Of a DNA stretch of 64,000 nucleotides, positions 45,302 to 53,374 are shown one piece after another (positions within the stretch are counted from its first letter, which is position 1; each line of letters begins with the position of its first letter). The stretch lies in assembly GCA_964458265.1 (NCBI GenBank), contig CAYWIF010000001.1, positions 124,001 through 188,000 of the forward strand. Reading direction: 5' to 3'. Both the position numbers and the translations under genes were made by a program. The stretch is from JAGVSR01 sp964458265 (GTDB lineage Bacteria; Pseudomonadota; Alphaproteobacteria; Rhizobiales; Hyphomicrobiaceae). The notes below the pieces were generated by a model. That model saw nothing but the letters and a program-made list of their open reading frames with translations. It had not been told where the DNA came from and searched no databases.

Positions 45302-45430
45302 CTTGCTCTCCTCCCAAGCCGTCTTTTTTGATTGGCGCCGATTATGGGAGGGCTTGCGGCAGCGCACAACTGATAGAAGGTACGATTCAGAACGTCGCAT
45401 CGGGCCGCGCAGCGGCGCGTGCCGGCCCAG

Positions 45431-46123
45431 TTAACCTTCGGGTTTCCCGCCGGTCTTAGGCCGTCGCGCCCAGACGGCCGTCTTCTTGACGAGGGCGTCC
45501 TCCAGCTCGCGGGTGACCGGCACCTCATAGACCGCCAACTGCACAAAGGCGTCGCGGGGAAAGTAGCTGCGGGCCGGATCGCCCACCAGAACCCGAGCGC
45601 CAGCCTGCTCGGCAGTAGCGATGAACGTCATCACGCGCTCGGCCAAATCGCGTTCGTAGAAGAGATCGCCAACCAGAATCGTGCCGAAAGCACCGGGAGA
45701 ATCGCTCAGGAGGTCGTCAGACGTTGCCGCGACGCTGACGGCATTCGCTTCGGCGTTGAGGCGGACGGCGGCCAGGGCCATCCGGTCGATGTCGGCGGCG
45801 AGAACGGATGCCGCGCCCGCCTTCATGGCCGCAATTGCGACGAGCCCCGAACCGGTGCCAAGGTCCAAAACCGGCTTGCCCGCGACTTCGTGCGGATGGT
45901 CGAGCAGGTAGCGCGCGAGCGCCTGACCGCCGGCCCAAGCGAACGCCCAGAAAGGCGGGGGTACGTTCATCTCACCGAGTTCGTCCTCGGTTTTCTGCCA
46001 GATCGGCAGCGACTCTTCGGCAAGGTGCAGCCGGATTTCGGGCACATGCGGCGGTGCGATCAGCTTGGTGTTGGCGGCGATGAAGTGCGCGAAGCCGGTA
46101 TCTTCCTTCAACAAAACGCTCAT
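45431..46123 (-). CDS. Class I SAM-dependent methyltransferase (ETFB-lysine-methyltransferase-like)
   Basis: 230 residues. P-P-F-W-A-F-A-W-A-G-G-Q-A-L-A-R-Y-L-L-D, then V-L-D-L-G-T-G-S-G-L-V-A-I-A (motif I) and A-A-D-I-D (motif II). The first stretch is typical of the branch that includes electron-transfer-flavoprotein beta-subunit lysine methyltransferase and PrmA-like proteins. Bacterial ETF-beta may be the target, but this is inference. Its start overlaps the stop of the EVE gene (ATGA-type overlap), so the two are translationally coupled. Confidence 0.8.
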   Translation of the reverse strand: MSVLLKEDTGFAHFIAANTKLIAPPHVPEIRLHLAEESLPIWQKTEDELGEMNVPPPFWAFAWAGGQALARYLLDHPHEVAGKPVLDLGTGSGLVAIAAMKAGAASVLAADIDRMALAAVRLNAEANAVSVAATSDDLLSDSPGAFGTILVGDLFYERDLAERVMTFIATAEQAGARVLVGDPARSYFPRDAFVQLAVYEVPVTRELEDALVKKTAVWARRPKTGGKPEG

Positions 46124-46632
46124 CGCACGTGCTTCTTGGGATCAAGGCCACCCATGCGGCATACCTCCGCCCATTCGCTCGCGGTCACCGGCTGCACGGA
46201 CAGGCGCATTGAGGTGACGAGCGCCATCCCGGCGAGCTTTGGATTGTTCTTCACGTCAATCAGCGTCACCGGCCGCTTGAGATCCGCGTGCGCGACGACA
46301 TCGACGCATTGCCAAGTTCCCGTGCCGTCGTCTGGATCGGGATGGGCAGGGGCGGCGACACGGCAGATTCCCACGATCTCCTTGCCGATGTTGGAATGAT
46401 AGAAGAATCCCAGATCGCCAACGGCCATCGCGCGCATGTTGTTGCGAGCCAGGAAATTGCGCACGCCGGTCCAGGGCTCGCCCTTCCCACCTTTCGACTT
46501 CAGCATCTCCCAGGAGAAGACATCCGGCTCCGACTTGAAGAGCCAATAGCCCGTCGAGATGATGGGTTTGGGCGCGGGACGCTTCGCAGCGGCCTTTTTC
46601 GCGGGGGGTTGAGCGGGTTTGGTCGGGCACAT
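46120..46632 (-). CDS. EVE-domain protein
   Basis: About 170 residues. After a Lys/Pro/Ala-rich N-terminus, the EVE (PUA-like) domain runs from residue ~28: YWLFKSEPDVFSWEML, GVRNFLARNNMRAMAVGDLGFFYHSN, KEIVGICRV and VDVVAHADLKRPVTL. EVE domains bind modified bases, and the human homologue is thymocyte nuclear protein 1. The cellular role in bacteria is unsettled. ATG 46632 is the chosen start; GTG 46680 is in frame upstream. It overlaps the methyltransferase gene by four bases. Confidence 0.88.
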   Translation of the reverse strand: MCPTKPAQPPAKKAAAKRPAPKPIISTGYWLFKSEPDVFSWEMLKSKGGKGEPWTGVRNFLARNNMRAMAVGDLGFFYHSNIGKEIVGICRVAAPAHPDPDDGTGTWQCVDVVAHADLKRPVTLIDVKNNPKLAGMALVTSMRLSVQPVTASEWAEVCRMGGLDPKKHVR

Positions 46633-46889
46633 GGACAAATACTCGTGGGGACGGCTCACCGTTGCAAGCGGTGTCGCCACACGTCACCACGGGGCCACAT
46701 TGCGGGAACCCGCTGCGACCTCATAAAGCATCATCATCGGCAAAAAAGCGAGTTCTGGCAGAAACTTGTGTGCGAATTGCGCGCGTGGTTCGCAAGGCTT
46801 CACATCGCTGACATGCGCGGTTAGTATCCCGCGCGTCGAAGCGGTCTGAAACACCGATTCGAGCGGCGAACCGACTGGAAGCAAAGCTT

Positions 46890-47450
46890 GTGAATGCTCA
46901 TGCTGCCTTGCCGGACTCCTGTCCGGCCCTGGTTCTGAACGCCGACTTCCGCCCCCTGAGCTACTATCCTTTGTCGCTCTGGAGTTGGCAGGAGACGGTG
47001 AAGGCGGTGTTTTTGGACCGCGTCAACATCGTCTCCGAATATGACACGACCGTCCGAAGTCCCAGTTTCGAAATCCGCCTGCCGAGCGTCGTATCCCTCA
47101 AGACCTACGTCAAACCCGCGCTCTATCCCGCCTTCACGCGGTTCAATGTTTTCCTGCGCGACCGGTTTTCCTGCCAGTACTGTGGCGACAAGCACGATCT
47201 CACCTTCGACCATGTGGTGCCCCGCGCACGCGGCGGGATGACGAGGTGGGAAAACGTTCTGACGGCGTGCGCACCGTGCAATCTGCGCAAAGGCAGCCAG
47301 TCACTCCAGGCAGTTGGAATGCGGCCACTACAGCCGCCCTACCGCCCAACGGTCTTCGAACTCCACCGTAACGGCCGCCTTTTCCCGCCCAACTATTTGC
47401 ACGAGAGTTGGATGGACTATCTGTACTGGGATACGGAACTGGAAGAATAG
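46890..47450 (+). CDS. HNH endonuclease-family protein
   Basis: 186 residues from GTG 46890. The N-terminal half (PALVLNADFRPLSYYPLSLWSWQETVKAVFLDRV) is the fixed sequence of a widespread bacterial HNH family. The HNH part has C-x-x-C (FSCQYCG), F-D-H-V-V-P-R-A-R-G-G, N-V-L-T-A-C-A-P-C-N and K. The paired C-x-x-C motifs bind structural zinc. This family is in nearly every alphaproteobacterium and seems to be a housekeeping gene of unknown function rather than part of a mobile element. Confidence 0.88.
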   Translation: MNAHAALPDSCPALVLNADFRPLSYYPLSLWSWQETVKAVFLDRVNIVSEYDTTVRSPSFEIRLPSVVSLKTYVKPALYPAFTRFNVFLRDRFSCQYCGDKHDLTFDHVVPRARGGMTRWENVLTACAPCNLRKGSQSLQAVGMRPLQPPYRPTVFELHRNGRLFPPNYLHESWMDYLYWDTELEE

Positions 47451-47693
47451 CGGCGCGGCTGGTTTTTTGCGGCTCGTTGGTGATGCGGGCGTGGCTGCTT
47501 TTGGCCCTGAGCGGACATGATGCAGTTGCGTTAGAGACATGCAAAGTACAGCGACGAGAGATGTCGCCCTGCAATAACCTCAACTCCAACTGACGGAGCA
47601 GTGAAGGCGCCTTGCTTCAAAAGTACGCTTTAGTTCTCATCTGGCCCAGAGTGGCTGTCGACAACCAATTGAAGAGAGGCGTTTGTTGTTGAA

Positions 47694-49184
47694 ATGCGCG
47701 GCACATTGGAAGTTGTAGACATCGATGAACCGTTTCAATCTGTCTTGATAATCAATCGCCCGAAAATAGATACACCAACTATTGTTTTTCCACCTGTTCC
47801 GTCGAGAATATCTTTTGCTGACTGGCTTTCAGATGATCAGATAATTCTCTCATATGCGGCCTCCGCAAACGCTCACCTGGCGACCTATTCAATTACAAAC
47901 GACGCGTTCTCAGATTTGCATAAAGCGGAACTAGACCATCTTGCAGAGCTTCTGTTGTGTAGCGACAGAAATAAACTCGTGTCGCTGAGCCGGAGCGGAG
48001 TTAATATCATCGACTTGAATGAACAGTGCAAAATGTTACGGTTCGATCTGATTATTTGGGAATCTGACTTCCAACGGGCTCGACTAGCGAAAACAAGCGA
48101 GTTCTTCGGTTGGGGAGCTGCGACGCCCAGCGGGGATCGGCGCGTATTTCACTCGCCTGATCTTCGCACTCGATATGACGAGCTAAGGTTGTCGCAAAGA
48201 TTGACGTTTGCTCGATTGGCGGCACCCGGAACTTATGCCGGCGACAAGATAGTGCATACGACGTCGCAATTAAACTGGGGAGAGTTCCTTCCATGTGCTG
48301 CCGTACCTAATGGTTCCAGAATAAATTTGGATATCGAGACGGGTGTGATCGAGAGAACCTCACGGTGCGTACCAACGACCACGTCATGGACCCGTAGCCG
48401 CGACCCCGCCCTGATCACGATTGTCAAGGACTTAGGTCATGAGCGTCAAGCAGTAACAATCGAGCTGCCCGACTTGTCTTCGAGTTCGTGCCTTCAAGCT
48501 ATTGAGGAAATGACGCGCCGAATTGAGTGGCAGATCGATCGTTTGATTATTTGGGGCACGCTTAAATTTCGGTTCAGCACACCAACGAAAGTTTGCAGCG
48601 AGGAGTTGTTTTATCAAAATCTCATGGAAATTGGATGCCCTGCTGCTTCCTCATTGCGGAAGCTCTTGCTCACATTTTCCGAAAAAATAGGTACCGGGGA
48701 TAGCCGCAATCCATGGTGTGATGGTCAAAAGGGTGTTGAAGCTTTAGGATATGCGCTTAATGCGCTAGCGCTCTCGGAAGCAGACTCGCTCGATGTAATT
48801 CGCAGATATGTCGCTAGTCGGGATGGCGAGCATGAGATGTATTGCTCCCAAGTTGTCTTCCCAAGTTATCTTCGGGCACACGGTTGGCGCGATGAGAAGA
48901 CGATTTCTTTCGGTGTGTATTTTGTTCTAAATCAACTTATGGGTGGACGAGGATTATCAAAAGACCCTTATGAGCTTTTTACCGCAGCAGAAAACTTGGT
49001 TACTGCAACTAGATTGGCCGATATTGTCTGTGAAGAGGCTAAAGCGATCTATGCTGATGACGAGTGGGATGAAGCTGACGGTCTCATAACAGCATTTGCT
49101 AGTCTTCTCCGATCAGAGAACTCATTCGACCAATCCACATTAGCGGCGATTAAGCGTCACCTTAAGAAGACAGACGAGGCATGA
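47694..49184 (+). CDS. AT-rich orphan protein of unknown function
   Basis: 496 residues. I recognise no family. The N-terminal ~250 residues are rich in predicted beta strands (SVLIINRPKI, QIILSYAASANAHLATYSI, NKLVSLSRSGVNIIDL), and the pattern of short strands could be a beta-propeller; the C-terminal half is mainly helical and acidic. No signal peptide or membrane segment. Base composition is unlike the neighbours: two 60-base lines counted by hand (47761 and 48541) have 38% and 45% G+C in a window otherwise well above 60%. Codons are also AT-rich (AAT, ATT, TTT frequent). The long undisturbed frame argues that it is translated. Probably gained by transfer; no integrase or other mobility gene is beside it. 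Confidence 0.7.
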   Translation: MRGTLEVVDIDEPFQSVLIINRPKIDTPTIVFPPVPSRISFADWLSDDQIILSYAASANAHLATYSITNDAFSDLHKAELDHLAELLLCSDRNKLVSLSRSGVNIIDLNEQCKMLRFDLIIWESDFQRARLAKTSEFFGWGAATPSGDRRVFHSPDLRTRYDELRLSQRLTFARLAAPGTYAGDKIVHTTSQLNWGEFLPCAAVPNGSRINLDIETGVIERTSRCVPTTTSWTRSRDPALITIVKDLGHERQAVTIELPDLSSSSCLQAIEEMTRRIEWQIDRLIIWGTLKFRFSTPTKVCSEELFYQNLMEIGCPAASSLRKLLLTFSEKIGTGDSRNPWCDGQKGVEALGYALNALALSEADSLDVIRRYVASRDGEHEMYCSQVVFPSYLRAHGWRDEKTISFGVYFVLNQLMGGRGLSKDPYELFTAAENLVTATRLADIVCEEAKAIYADDEWDEADGLITAFASLLRSENSFDQSTLAAIKRHLKKTDEA

Positions 49185-49278
49185 GAGCAGGAAACGCCGT
49201 GCGAAGAAAGCACACTTGCGCTGATCGTCCGTGTCTTAGATCGGTCGCTTATGGCCCATAGCCGCCGCTCCCCAGTGA

Positions 49279-49599
49279 TCATGTTTTGCTCTCGTCTTTA
49301 CTGCTCAGCTTGTGGTGGACGCGGCGCGTGGCGAGGCAGATGACGGCGATGACGTTGGGCACGGAAGTGGCGGTGACCATTTCGGGGATGAGGGTAAGCG
49401 GGTTCTTGAGTTGGCCTTTTTCGGTGGCTGTTAGGCGTTCGATCGGCGTCGTTGCCGCGCCGCCCTTCGCATTTTCGACCGCGTTAGCTGGAGACGTGAT
49501 GTACAAGGCCGACATCAAGGTGATTGTCGTCGCCAAAGCGATCGTCATGGTCTGCTGCATGTGTGCCGGCTGCCTGATGGTCCTCGTCAGCCATGGCAC
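49279..49599 (-). pseudogene. Probable truncated secreted protein (possibly a cytochrome c remnant)
   Basis: 106 codons. Residues 14-40 look like a signal peptide (MTIALATTITLMSALYITSPANA), and the next stretch A-V-E-N-A-K-G-G-A to L-K-N-P-L-T-L-I-P-E-M-V-T-A resembles, from memory, the start of small c-type cytochromes encoded beside PQQ sugar dehydrogenases. The frame then turns into basic sequence with no C-x-x-C-H heme motif. It lies directly downstream of a PQQ-type dehydrogenase gene on the same strand and next to the AT-rich orphan, which could mark a deletion or insertion junction. A real short protein is also possible. Confidence 0.35.
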
Positions 49600-49709
49600 T
49601 CCCTAATTCTTTTTTTGCTCAGCATAGGGGGGCAAGCTGACCACTTCGGTGTAGTGGGGTGGTGGAAATTCAGCCGCACCGCCCCAAGGCGATGCGGCTG
49701 TGCACAGGC

Positions 49710-50834
49710 TTAGTTCGGTTTCAGCATGATGATGCTGCCTTCATCGACGGCGGTGTAGAGATTGCCGTCCGGCCCCTGTACGACGGAGCGGAACCGCCCG
49801 GCGGGCATCGGCAAGTTCGCCATCGTGCGCGTTGCCGACGAGCCATCAGCGGCGATATCCAGCACGTCCAGCCGGTTGCCGACGGGCGTTCCGTGAACGC
49901 CAATGCCCGTCAGGCCGACGACCATACGNNNNNNNNNNNNNNNNNNNNNNNNNNNNNNNNNNNNNNNNNNNNNNNNNNNNNNNNNNNNNNNNNNNNNNNN
50001 NNNNNNNNNNNNNNNNNNNNNNNNNNNNAGCGCGGTGATTTCGTCGGAGTGCCAGGGTCCGTTCTCAGACGTGTAGGGCTGGTTGGTGCCAGGGCGGAAG
50101 GTGATGCCCTGCGGATTGCGATGGCCGTAGGTGTAGATGCGCTTGTCGAAGCCTTCCGGCGCCTTGTTGTCGGGAGCGGCTTTGCCGTCGCGGTCGATGC
50201 GCAGCACCTTGCCGCCGATTTTGGTCGGCGATTGCGGTACCTCGCCATTGTGGGTGTCGCCCGTGGTGACATAAAGGAAGCCGTCGCCGGGATTGAAGCG
50301 CAGACGGCCACCATTGTGCGCGCCGGGTCCGCCGAAGGGATGATCAGACGCTTTCGGCTTGTAGGGAATGTCGGCGACGATGTCGGTGCGATCGGACACT
50401 TTGCTGAAATCGTCGCTGACCTTGAGGCGCAACACCCGGTTGGTGCCAGGGGCGGTCATCGACGACGTCGAGTAAACAAAGATCTGGCGGTTCTTGGCGA
50501 AGTCCGGATCGACCGCGACACCCTGCATGCCCGCTTGGCCTTCGCAGAACAGATCGTCCGCGGTCTCGGCGTAGTCCTTGCTGCCCTTCATTCCGAGCAG
50601 TGCACTGACTTTGCCGTCGGCCTTGCGCACGGAGAGCCCTTTGCACTTCTCAGTGAAGAACATCGTGCCGTCCGGAAGGAAGGCGATGTCCCACGGGTTC
50701 TCAAGTCCAGTGAGTATGGTGGTGTTGGCCAGTACTGGTACATCCGCGGCCGTCGCAACTGTCGTTCCTAGGCTCGCCGAAGCGGCTGAGGCGAGCAGCG
50801 CGTACGGTAGCAAGATGCTTACGCGTCGGTGCAT
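49710..50834 (-). CDS. PQQ-dependent sugar dehydrogenase-like protein, interrupted by an assembly gap
   Basis: A signal peptide (to about residue 30), then the soluble glucose/sorbosone dehydrogenase beta-propeller: GLENPWDIAFLPDGTMFFTEK, GGPGAHNGGRLRFNPGDGFLYVTTGD, KVLRIDRDGK, YTYGHRNPQGI and, after the gap, GRFRSVVQGPDGNLYTAVDEG. Such proteins oxidise aldose sugars with PQQ in the periplasm. The reading frame stays open across the 100 N, but the gap is a placeholder. The text before (ENGPWHSDEI) and after it (RMVVGLTGIG) is normally separated by more residues, so the real gap is likely longer. GGGAGAA precedes ATG 50834. Confidence 0.85.
   Translation of the reverse strand: MHRRVSILLPYALLASAASASLGTTVATAADVPVLANTTILTGLENPWDIAFLPDGTMFFTEKCKGLSVRKADGKVSALLGMKGSKDYAETADDLFCEGQAGMQGVAVDPDFAKNRQIFVYSTSSMTAPGTNRVLRLKVSDDFSKVSDRTDIVADIPYKPKASDHPFGGPGAHNGGRLRFNPGDGFLYVTTGDTHNGEVPQSPTKIGGKVLRIDRDGKAAPDNKAPEGFDKRIYTYGHRNPQGITFRPGTNQPYTSENGPWHSDEITAXXXXXXXXXXXXXXXXXXXXXXXXXXXXXXXXXXRMVVGLTGIGVHGTPVGNRLDVLDIAADGSSATRTMANLPMPAGRFRSVVQGPDGNLYTAVDEGSIIMLKPN
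49929..50028. other. Assembly gap (100 N) inside the sugar dehydrogenase gene
   Basis: Exactly 100 N with unique sequence on both sides; the length is a placeholder. No repeat flanks it. Confidence 0.97.
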
Positions 50835-51184
50835 GGACGTTCTCCCATAAGTTCGGTTCTGATGTGTTGGAGCGTTCGTGGCCGGCTGATGCCGGCGTGC
50901 TGAGCCGCCGGTGGCCGGCTCCGCTTCGAAGCGGACGACGTCCGAGCGGTCGCTGGAGACAATCGGACAAATTCAACTCACTGGAGTTTCACTTGTCCGC
51001 CCAGCGCGGCAATTCAAGCACGGGCCGAACCCGAGCCAATTGCAAAGTTTGGAAGACATACCCGGGAAATTGTCTGGATCACTTGCCGTCAATTGGCAGG
51101 CATTCTCCCGGCGGCGTTGTCGTTTCTTGGCTGTCGACCGGTACATATCAGCCCGATTCGACTTGCCCCGGGATTGTGCACACA
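50835..51184. other. Intergenic region upstream of the sugar dehydrogenase
   Basis: 350 bases. Open frames here show no family features. It contains short GC-rich inverted repeats around 50880-50930 and must hold the dehydrogenase promoter, which I could not place. Confidence 0.5.
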
Positions 51185-51215
51185 AACAAAAAAGGCAGAG
51201 CTCGAAAGCTCTGCC
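51185..51215 (-). terminator. Intrinsic terminator of the small secreted-protein gene
   Basis: Perfect 9-bp stem GGCAGAGCT (51194-51202) / AGCTCTGCC (51207-51215) with a 4-base loop. On the minus strand it is followed by TTTTTTG. Confidence 0.9.
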
Positions 51216-51243
51216 TTCCCGATCGCTCACGCGCCGTTTTCGC

Positions 51244-51609
51244 TTAGCGCATGTCGCTTTCGGATGGGGTCTTGGCCGCCGGGTTCGACGGAGCGACATC
51301 GTTCTGCGATCCGGTATCGGCGTCGCCCTTCATCCCGGCAGCATCACCACCGCCGCCTTCACGAACGGAGCCGGCCGGTGCACCTGTGCCGTAGTCGTTG
51401 AACTTGGACGAAGGCGCTGTCTGAGCGCCATCCGGGCCGGCGGTTCCGGTGCCGCCCGTGCGGTCGGTTCCAGGATCGGTCGTGTGAGCACCGGCGCCGT
51501 CCGGTCCCTTGAGCGCCTTGTCACTCAAGTTGTTCTCGCTGCTCGCGCCGGCGAGAACGGCTGTCGATCCAACGACGAGCGCCGGAATGGTCCATAGCAG
51601 TCTCTTCAT
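51244..51609 (-). CDS. Small secreted Gly/Asp/Pro-rich protein
   Basis: 121 residues with a signal peptide (KRLLWTIPALVVGSTAVLAGA). The mature part is low-complexity, rich in Gly, Asp, Thr, Pro and Ser, and should be disordered (for example T-D-P-G-T-D-R-T-G-G-T-G-T). ATG 51609 has a strong AAGGAGG. An EcfG-type promoter lies 34 bases upstream and a terminator follows, so this is a complete stress-type transcription unit. I recognise no family and assign no function. Confidence 0.78.
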   Translation of the reverse strand: MKRLLWTIPALVVGSTAVLAGASSENNLSDKALKGPDGAGAHTTDPGTDRTGGTGTAGPDGAQTAPSSKFNDYGTGAPAGSVREGGGGDAAGMKGDADTGSQNDVAPSNPAAKTPSESDMR

Positions 51610-51642
51610 GGTTTCCTCCTTGGCATTTCGATGAGTGGGAAG

Positions 51643-51667
51643 AACGACCAAGGACCGACACGGTTCC
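51643..51667 (-). promoter_or_regulatory. EcfG-type (general stress) promoter
   Basis: On the minus strand: GGAAC (51667-51663), 16-base spacer, CGTT (51646-51643). This is the alphaproteobacterial EcfG sigma-factor consensus GGAAC-N16/17-CGTT. It is placed correctly ahead of the 51244-51609 gene. Confidence 0.75.
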
Positions 51668-51855
51668 GGGAAAGATTAGGCGCAATACGTGCGATGTCGC
51701 CTGCTCAGATAACTGACGGCGCGGGCACTTCTCAGTGCTTTGAGATCGCGATATTGCGCTTAATGGGAACAACCGCTCGCGCGCTTTCGCCATTTCTCAT
51801 TGGTGAGAGAAACGCGATTGGGTGGCGCTATTCTGATTGGTCTGAATGTTCGCGA

Positions 51856-52230
51856 TCAAACGCGCTTTGCAGTCCACACGCCTGAGCACAATCCGGACGG
51901 ACCACGGCCTTTCCACGTTCCCGTGGCCTGCGCGCGCCGGAAGCTGCCGGTGCCGTGCGCTGTTCTGGGTCCGGCCACGGCTTTCAGGCTGGCGCGGCCG
52001 TTGGCGGTGACGCGGCCTCCGACATTGATGGGATAGAATGCAAACGAACCGCCGGTCGAGGATATGCGGCCGCGATTGACGCTCAGGCCGACCTGGATGA
52101 CCCCGCAATGTCCGCGCGTGGTCTTGGCCACCATCGACCAGCCGCCGTCGAAGCGTTCCGCTTGCGCGACGGGTGCTGCCAACACAAGGGCGGCGGCGAA
52201 GATTGCGGGAAGCGCACAATGCGTTTTCAT
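51856..52230 (-). CDS. Small secreted beta-rich protein, Rhizobiales-type
   Basis: 124 residues with a signal peptide (PAIFAAALVLAAPVAQA). The mature domain reads FDGGWSMVAKTTRGHCGVIQVGLSVNRGRIS, then VGGRVTANGRASLKAV, ATGTWKGRGPSGLCSGVWTAKRV. The pattern F-D-G-x-W ... G-x-C ... G-x-V-x-x-N-G ... G-x-W-x-G-x-G-x-x-x-C-x-G-x-W-x-A is common in Bradyrhizobium-type secreted proteins of unknown function and predicts a lipocalin-like beta sheet with one disulfide. ATG 52230 has GAGG upstream. It is divergent from csbD. Confidence 0.75.
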   Translation of the reverse strand: MKTHCALPAIFAAALVLAAPVAQAERFDGGWSMVAKTTRGHCGVIQVGLSVNRGRISSTGGSFAFYPINVGGRVTANGRASLKAVAGPRTAHGTGSFRRAQATGTWKGRGPSGLCSGVWTAKRV

Positions 52231-52290
52231 GGCGAGCCTCGTTGTTGAGCGACCGCGAGGTATGATTTGGGCCAATTTTCCGCCTGCATT

Positions 52291-52308
52291 GTTTCCGTTT
52301 ACGGAAAC
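52291..52308. promoter_or_regulatory. Inverted repeat, possible operator
   Basis: GTTTCCGT-TT-ACGGAAAC: two perfectly complementary 8-base arms around a 2-base centre, in the divergent region between the 52230 and 52469 genes. Length and symmetry suit a dimeric regulator, but no family is implied. Confidence 0.35.
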
Positions 52309-52408
52309 TCGCCGGCATAGGACATGATCCGAACTTATCGCGTTTTTTGGAATTGGCAATTCGTCAAATTGCAACGCAATCATACTTGTCCTGGGGCGTT
52401 TGAAAAGT

Positions 52409-52433
52409 GGAACCGATGCGCAAACCCGGCGTT
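52409..52433 (+). promoter_or_regulatory. EcfG-type (general stress) promoter of csbD
   Basis: GGAAC (52409-52413), 16-base spacer, CGTT (52430-52433). It matches the EcfG consensus exactly and ends 35 bases before the CsbD start codon. Confidence 0.8.
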
Positions 52434-52468
52434 CCGCCACACTCGTCAACACACCTTAGGAGGACGCA

Positions 52469-52669
52469 ATGAACTGGGATCGCATCGAAGGCAACTGGAA
52501 GCAGTTCAGCGGTCGCGTGAAGGAGAAGTGGGGTCAACTGACCGACGACGACATCGCCAAGGTCAACGGCCAGCGCGAGCAGCTCGAAGGCGTCATTCAG
52601 GAGCGCTACGGGTACGGCAAGGACAAGGCCCGCGAAGAGGTGGATCGCTGGAGCCGCGACCTGCAGTAA
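52469..52669 (+). CDS. CsbD-family general stress protein
   Basis: 66 residues covering the whole CsbD domain: MNWDRIEGNWKQFSGRVKEKWGQLTDDD, then GQREQLEGVIQERYGYGKD and EEVDRW. These small helical, charged proteins are strongly induced in bacterial general stress responses; their molecular role is unknown. AGGAGG lies just upstream, the EcfG promoter precedes it, and a terminator follows it. Confidence 0.93.
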   Translation: MNWDRIEGNWKQFSGRVKEKWGQLTDDDIAKVNGQREQLEGVIQERYGYGKDKAREEVDRWSRDLQ

Positions 52670-52685
52670 TTCGCCGCCTACAGGA

Positions 52686-52719
52686 AAAAAGAGGCCCCGT
52701 GCTTGCGCGCGGGGCCTTT
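52686..52719. terminator. Terminator between csbD and the convergent small gene
   Basis: Stem GGCCCCG (52693-52699) / CGGGGCC (52710-52716), with A-run before it and TTT after it; usable in both directions. Confidence 0.75.
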
Positions 52720-52777
52720 AGATAATCGGACGAATTGTGCCTGCTAAGCCGACTTCGCGCTGGTCGCCGCCGGACGG

Positions 52778-53005
52778 CTACGCAGCGTGGCGCTGCGGTG
52801 CGGCGCAAAGGGTGTGAGCGATTTCATCGACTGCACGGCTCCAGTCCAACACCGTGATCTCGCCCGTTGCGACGCCGAACGCTTGCAGCGCATCGCTGGG
52901 TGTGCCGCCGTCCCGGAAAAACCGGGCGCAGGTCTGGCGGGCGATGCCTTGCGCGTGCTGCCACTGAATGGGGTTGACGTGACCGGGGATCGAAACGTGG
53001 GCCAT
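52778..53005 (-). CDS. Small hypothetical protein
   Basis: 75 residues, starting MAHVSIPGHVNPIQWQHAQG and containing FFRDGGTPSDALQAFGV. A good ribosome site (AAGGAG, 6 bases before ATG 53005) supports translation. Soluble, with one Cys in each half. No family recognised. It lies convergent to csbD across a terminator. Confidence 0.55.
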   Translation of the reverse strand: MAHVSIPGHVNPIQWQHAQGIARQTCARFFRDGGTPSDALQAFGVATGEITVLDWSRAVDEIAHTLCAAPQRHAA

Positions 53006-53194
53006 GGGGTGCTCCTTACGAATACTAAATCACGCGAAACGAAACGGTGGCAGGCGCACAGAGTGCTGAAGGCACCACGACGCAAAACTGTGTGATGCAG
53101 TGCCGTTGGGGACTACCGGTCCTTCACTCGATGCACCTGCCGTTCCGGAAGCGGGCGGCCCGCTGGGGCGCTCCCGCGAAACTTACGAGAGGGT

Positions 53195-53374
53195 TCACGC
53201 TGCTTTCGGCAGTTCACGCTCAGTACGGGCGCAAGCTGCAGCAGCGCTCTTGACTTCGGCATCACGCACGACACGGGACACAACTTCCGACAAAGACCGC
53301 CAAGTTGCCGGCGTGTCTGAAAGCCCGGACGCGAGGAACGCAAACTTCGGACTTTGGATTTCTGGATTGGGCAT
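53195..53374 (-). CDS. Small hypothetical protein
   Basis: 59 residues, M-P-N-P-E-I-Q-S-P-K-F-A-F-L-A-S-G-L at the start, then a helical, charged C-terminal half (SLSEVVSRVVRDAEVKSAAAACARTERELPKAA in two helices). GAGGAG lies 4 bases before the chosen ATG 53374, which supports a real gene, although the spacing is short. A longer open frame reaches 53434. No family recognised. Upstream are repeated ACGCAAC motifs. Confidence 0.4.
   Translation of the reverse strand: MPNPEIQSPKFAFLASGLSDTPATWRSLSEVVSRVVRDAEVKSAAAACARTERELPKAA

Noticed and set aside
49286..49606. Plus-strand hydrophobic frame
   Set aside because: Antisense of the signal-peptide-bearing minus-strand frame, without a ribosome site. 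The minus-strand reading has a better N-terminus.
50911..51597. 228-codon plus-strand frame across the dehydrogenase upstream region and the small secreted gene
   Set aside because: It runs through a perfect terminator and opposite a gene with promoter, ribosome site and signal peptide.
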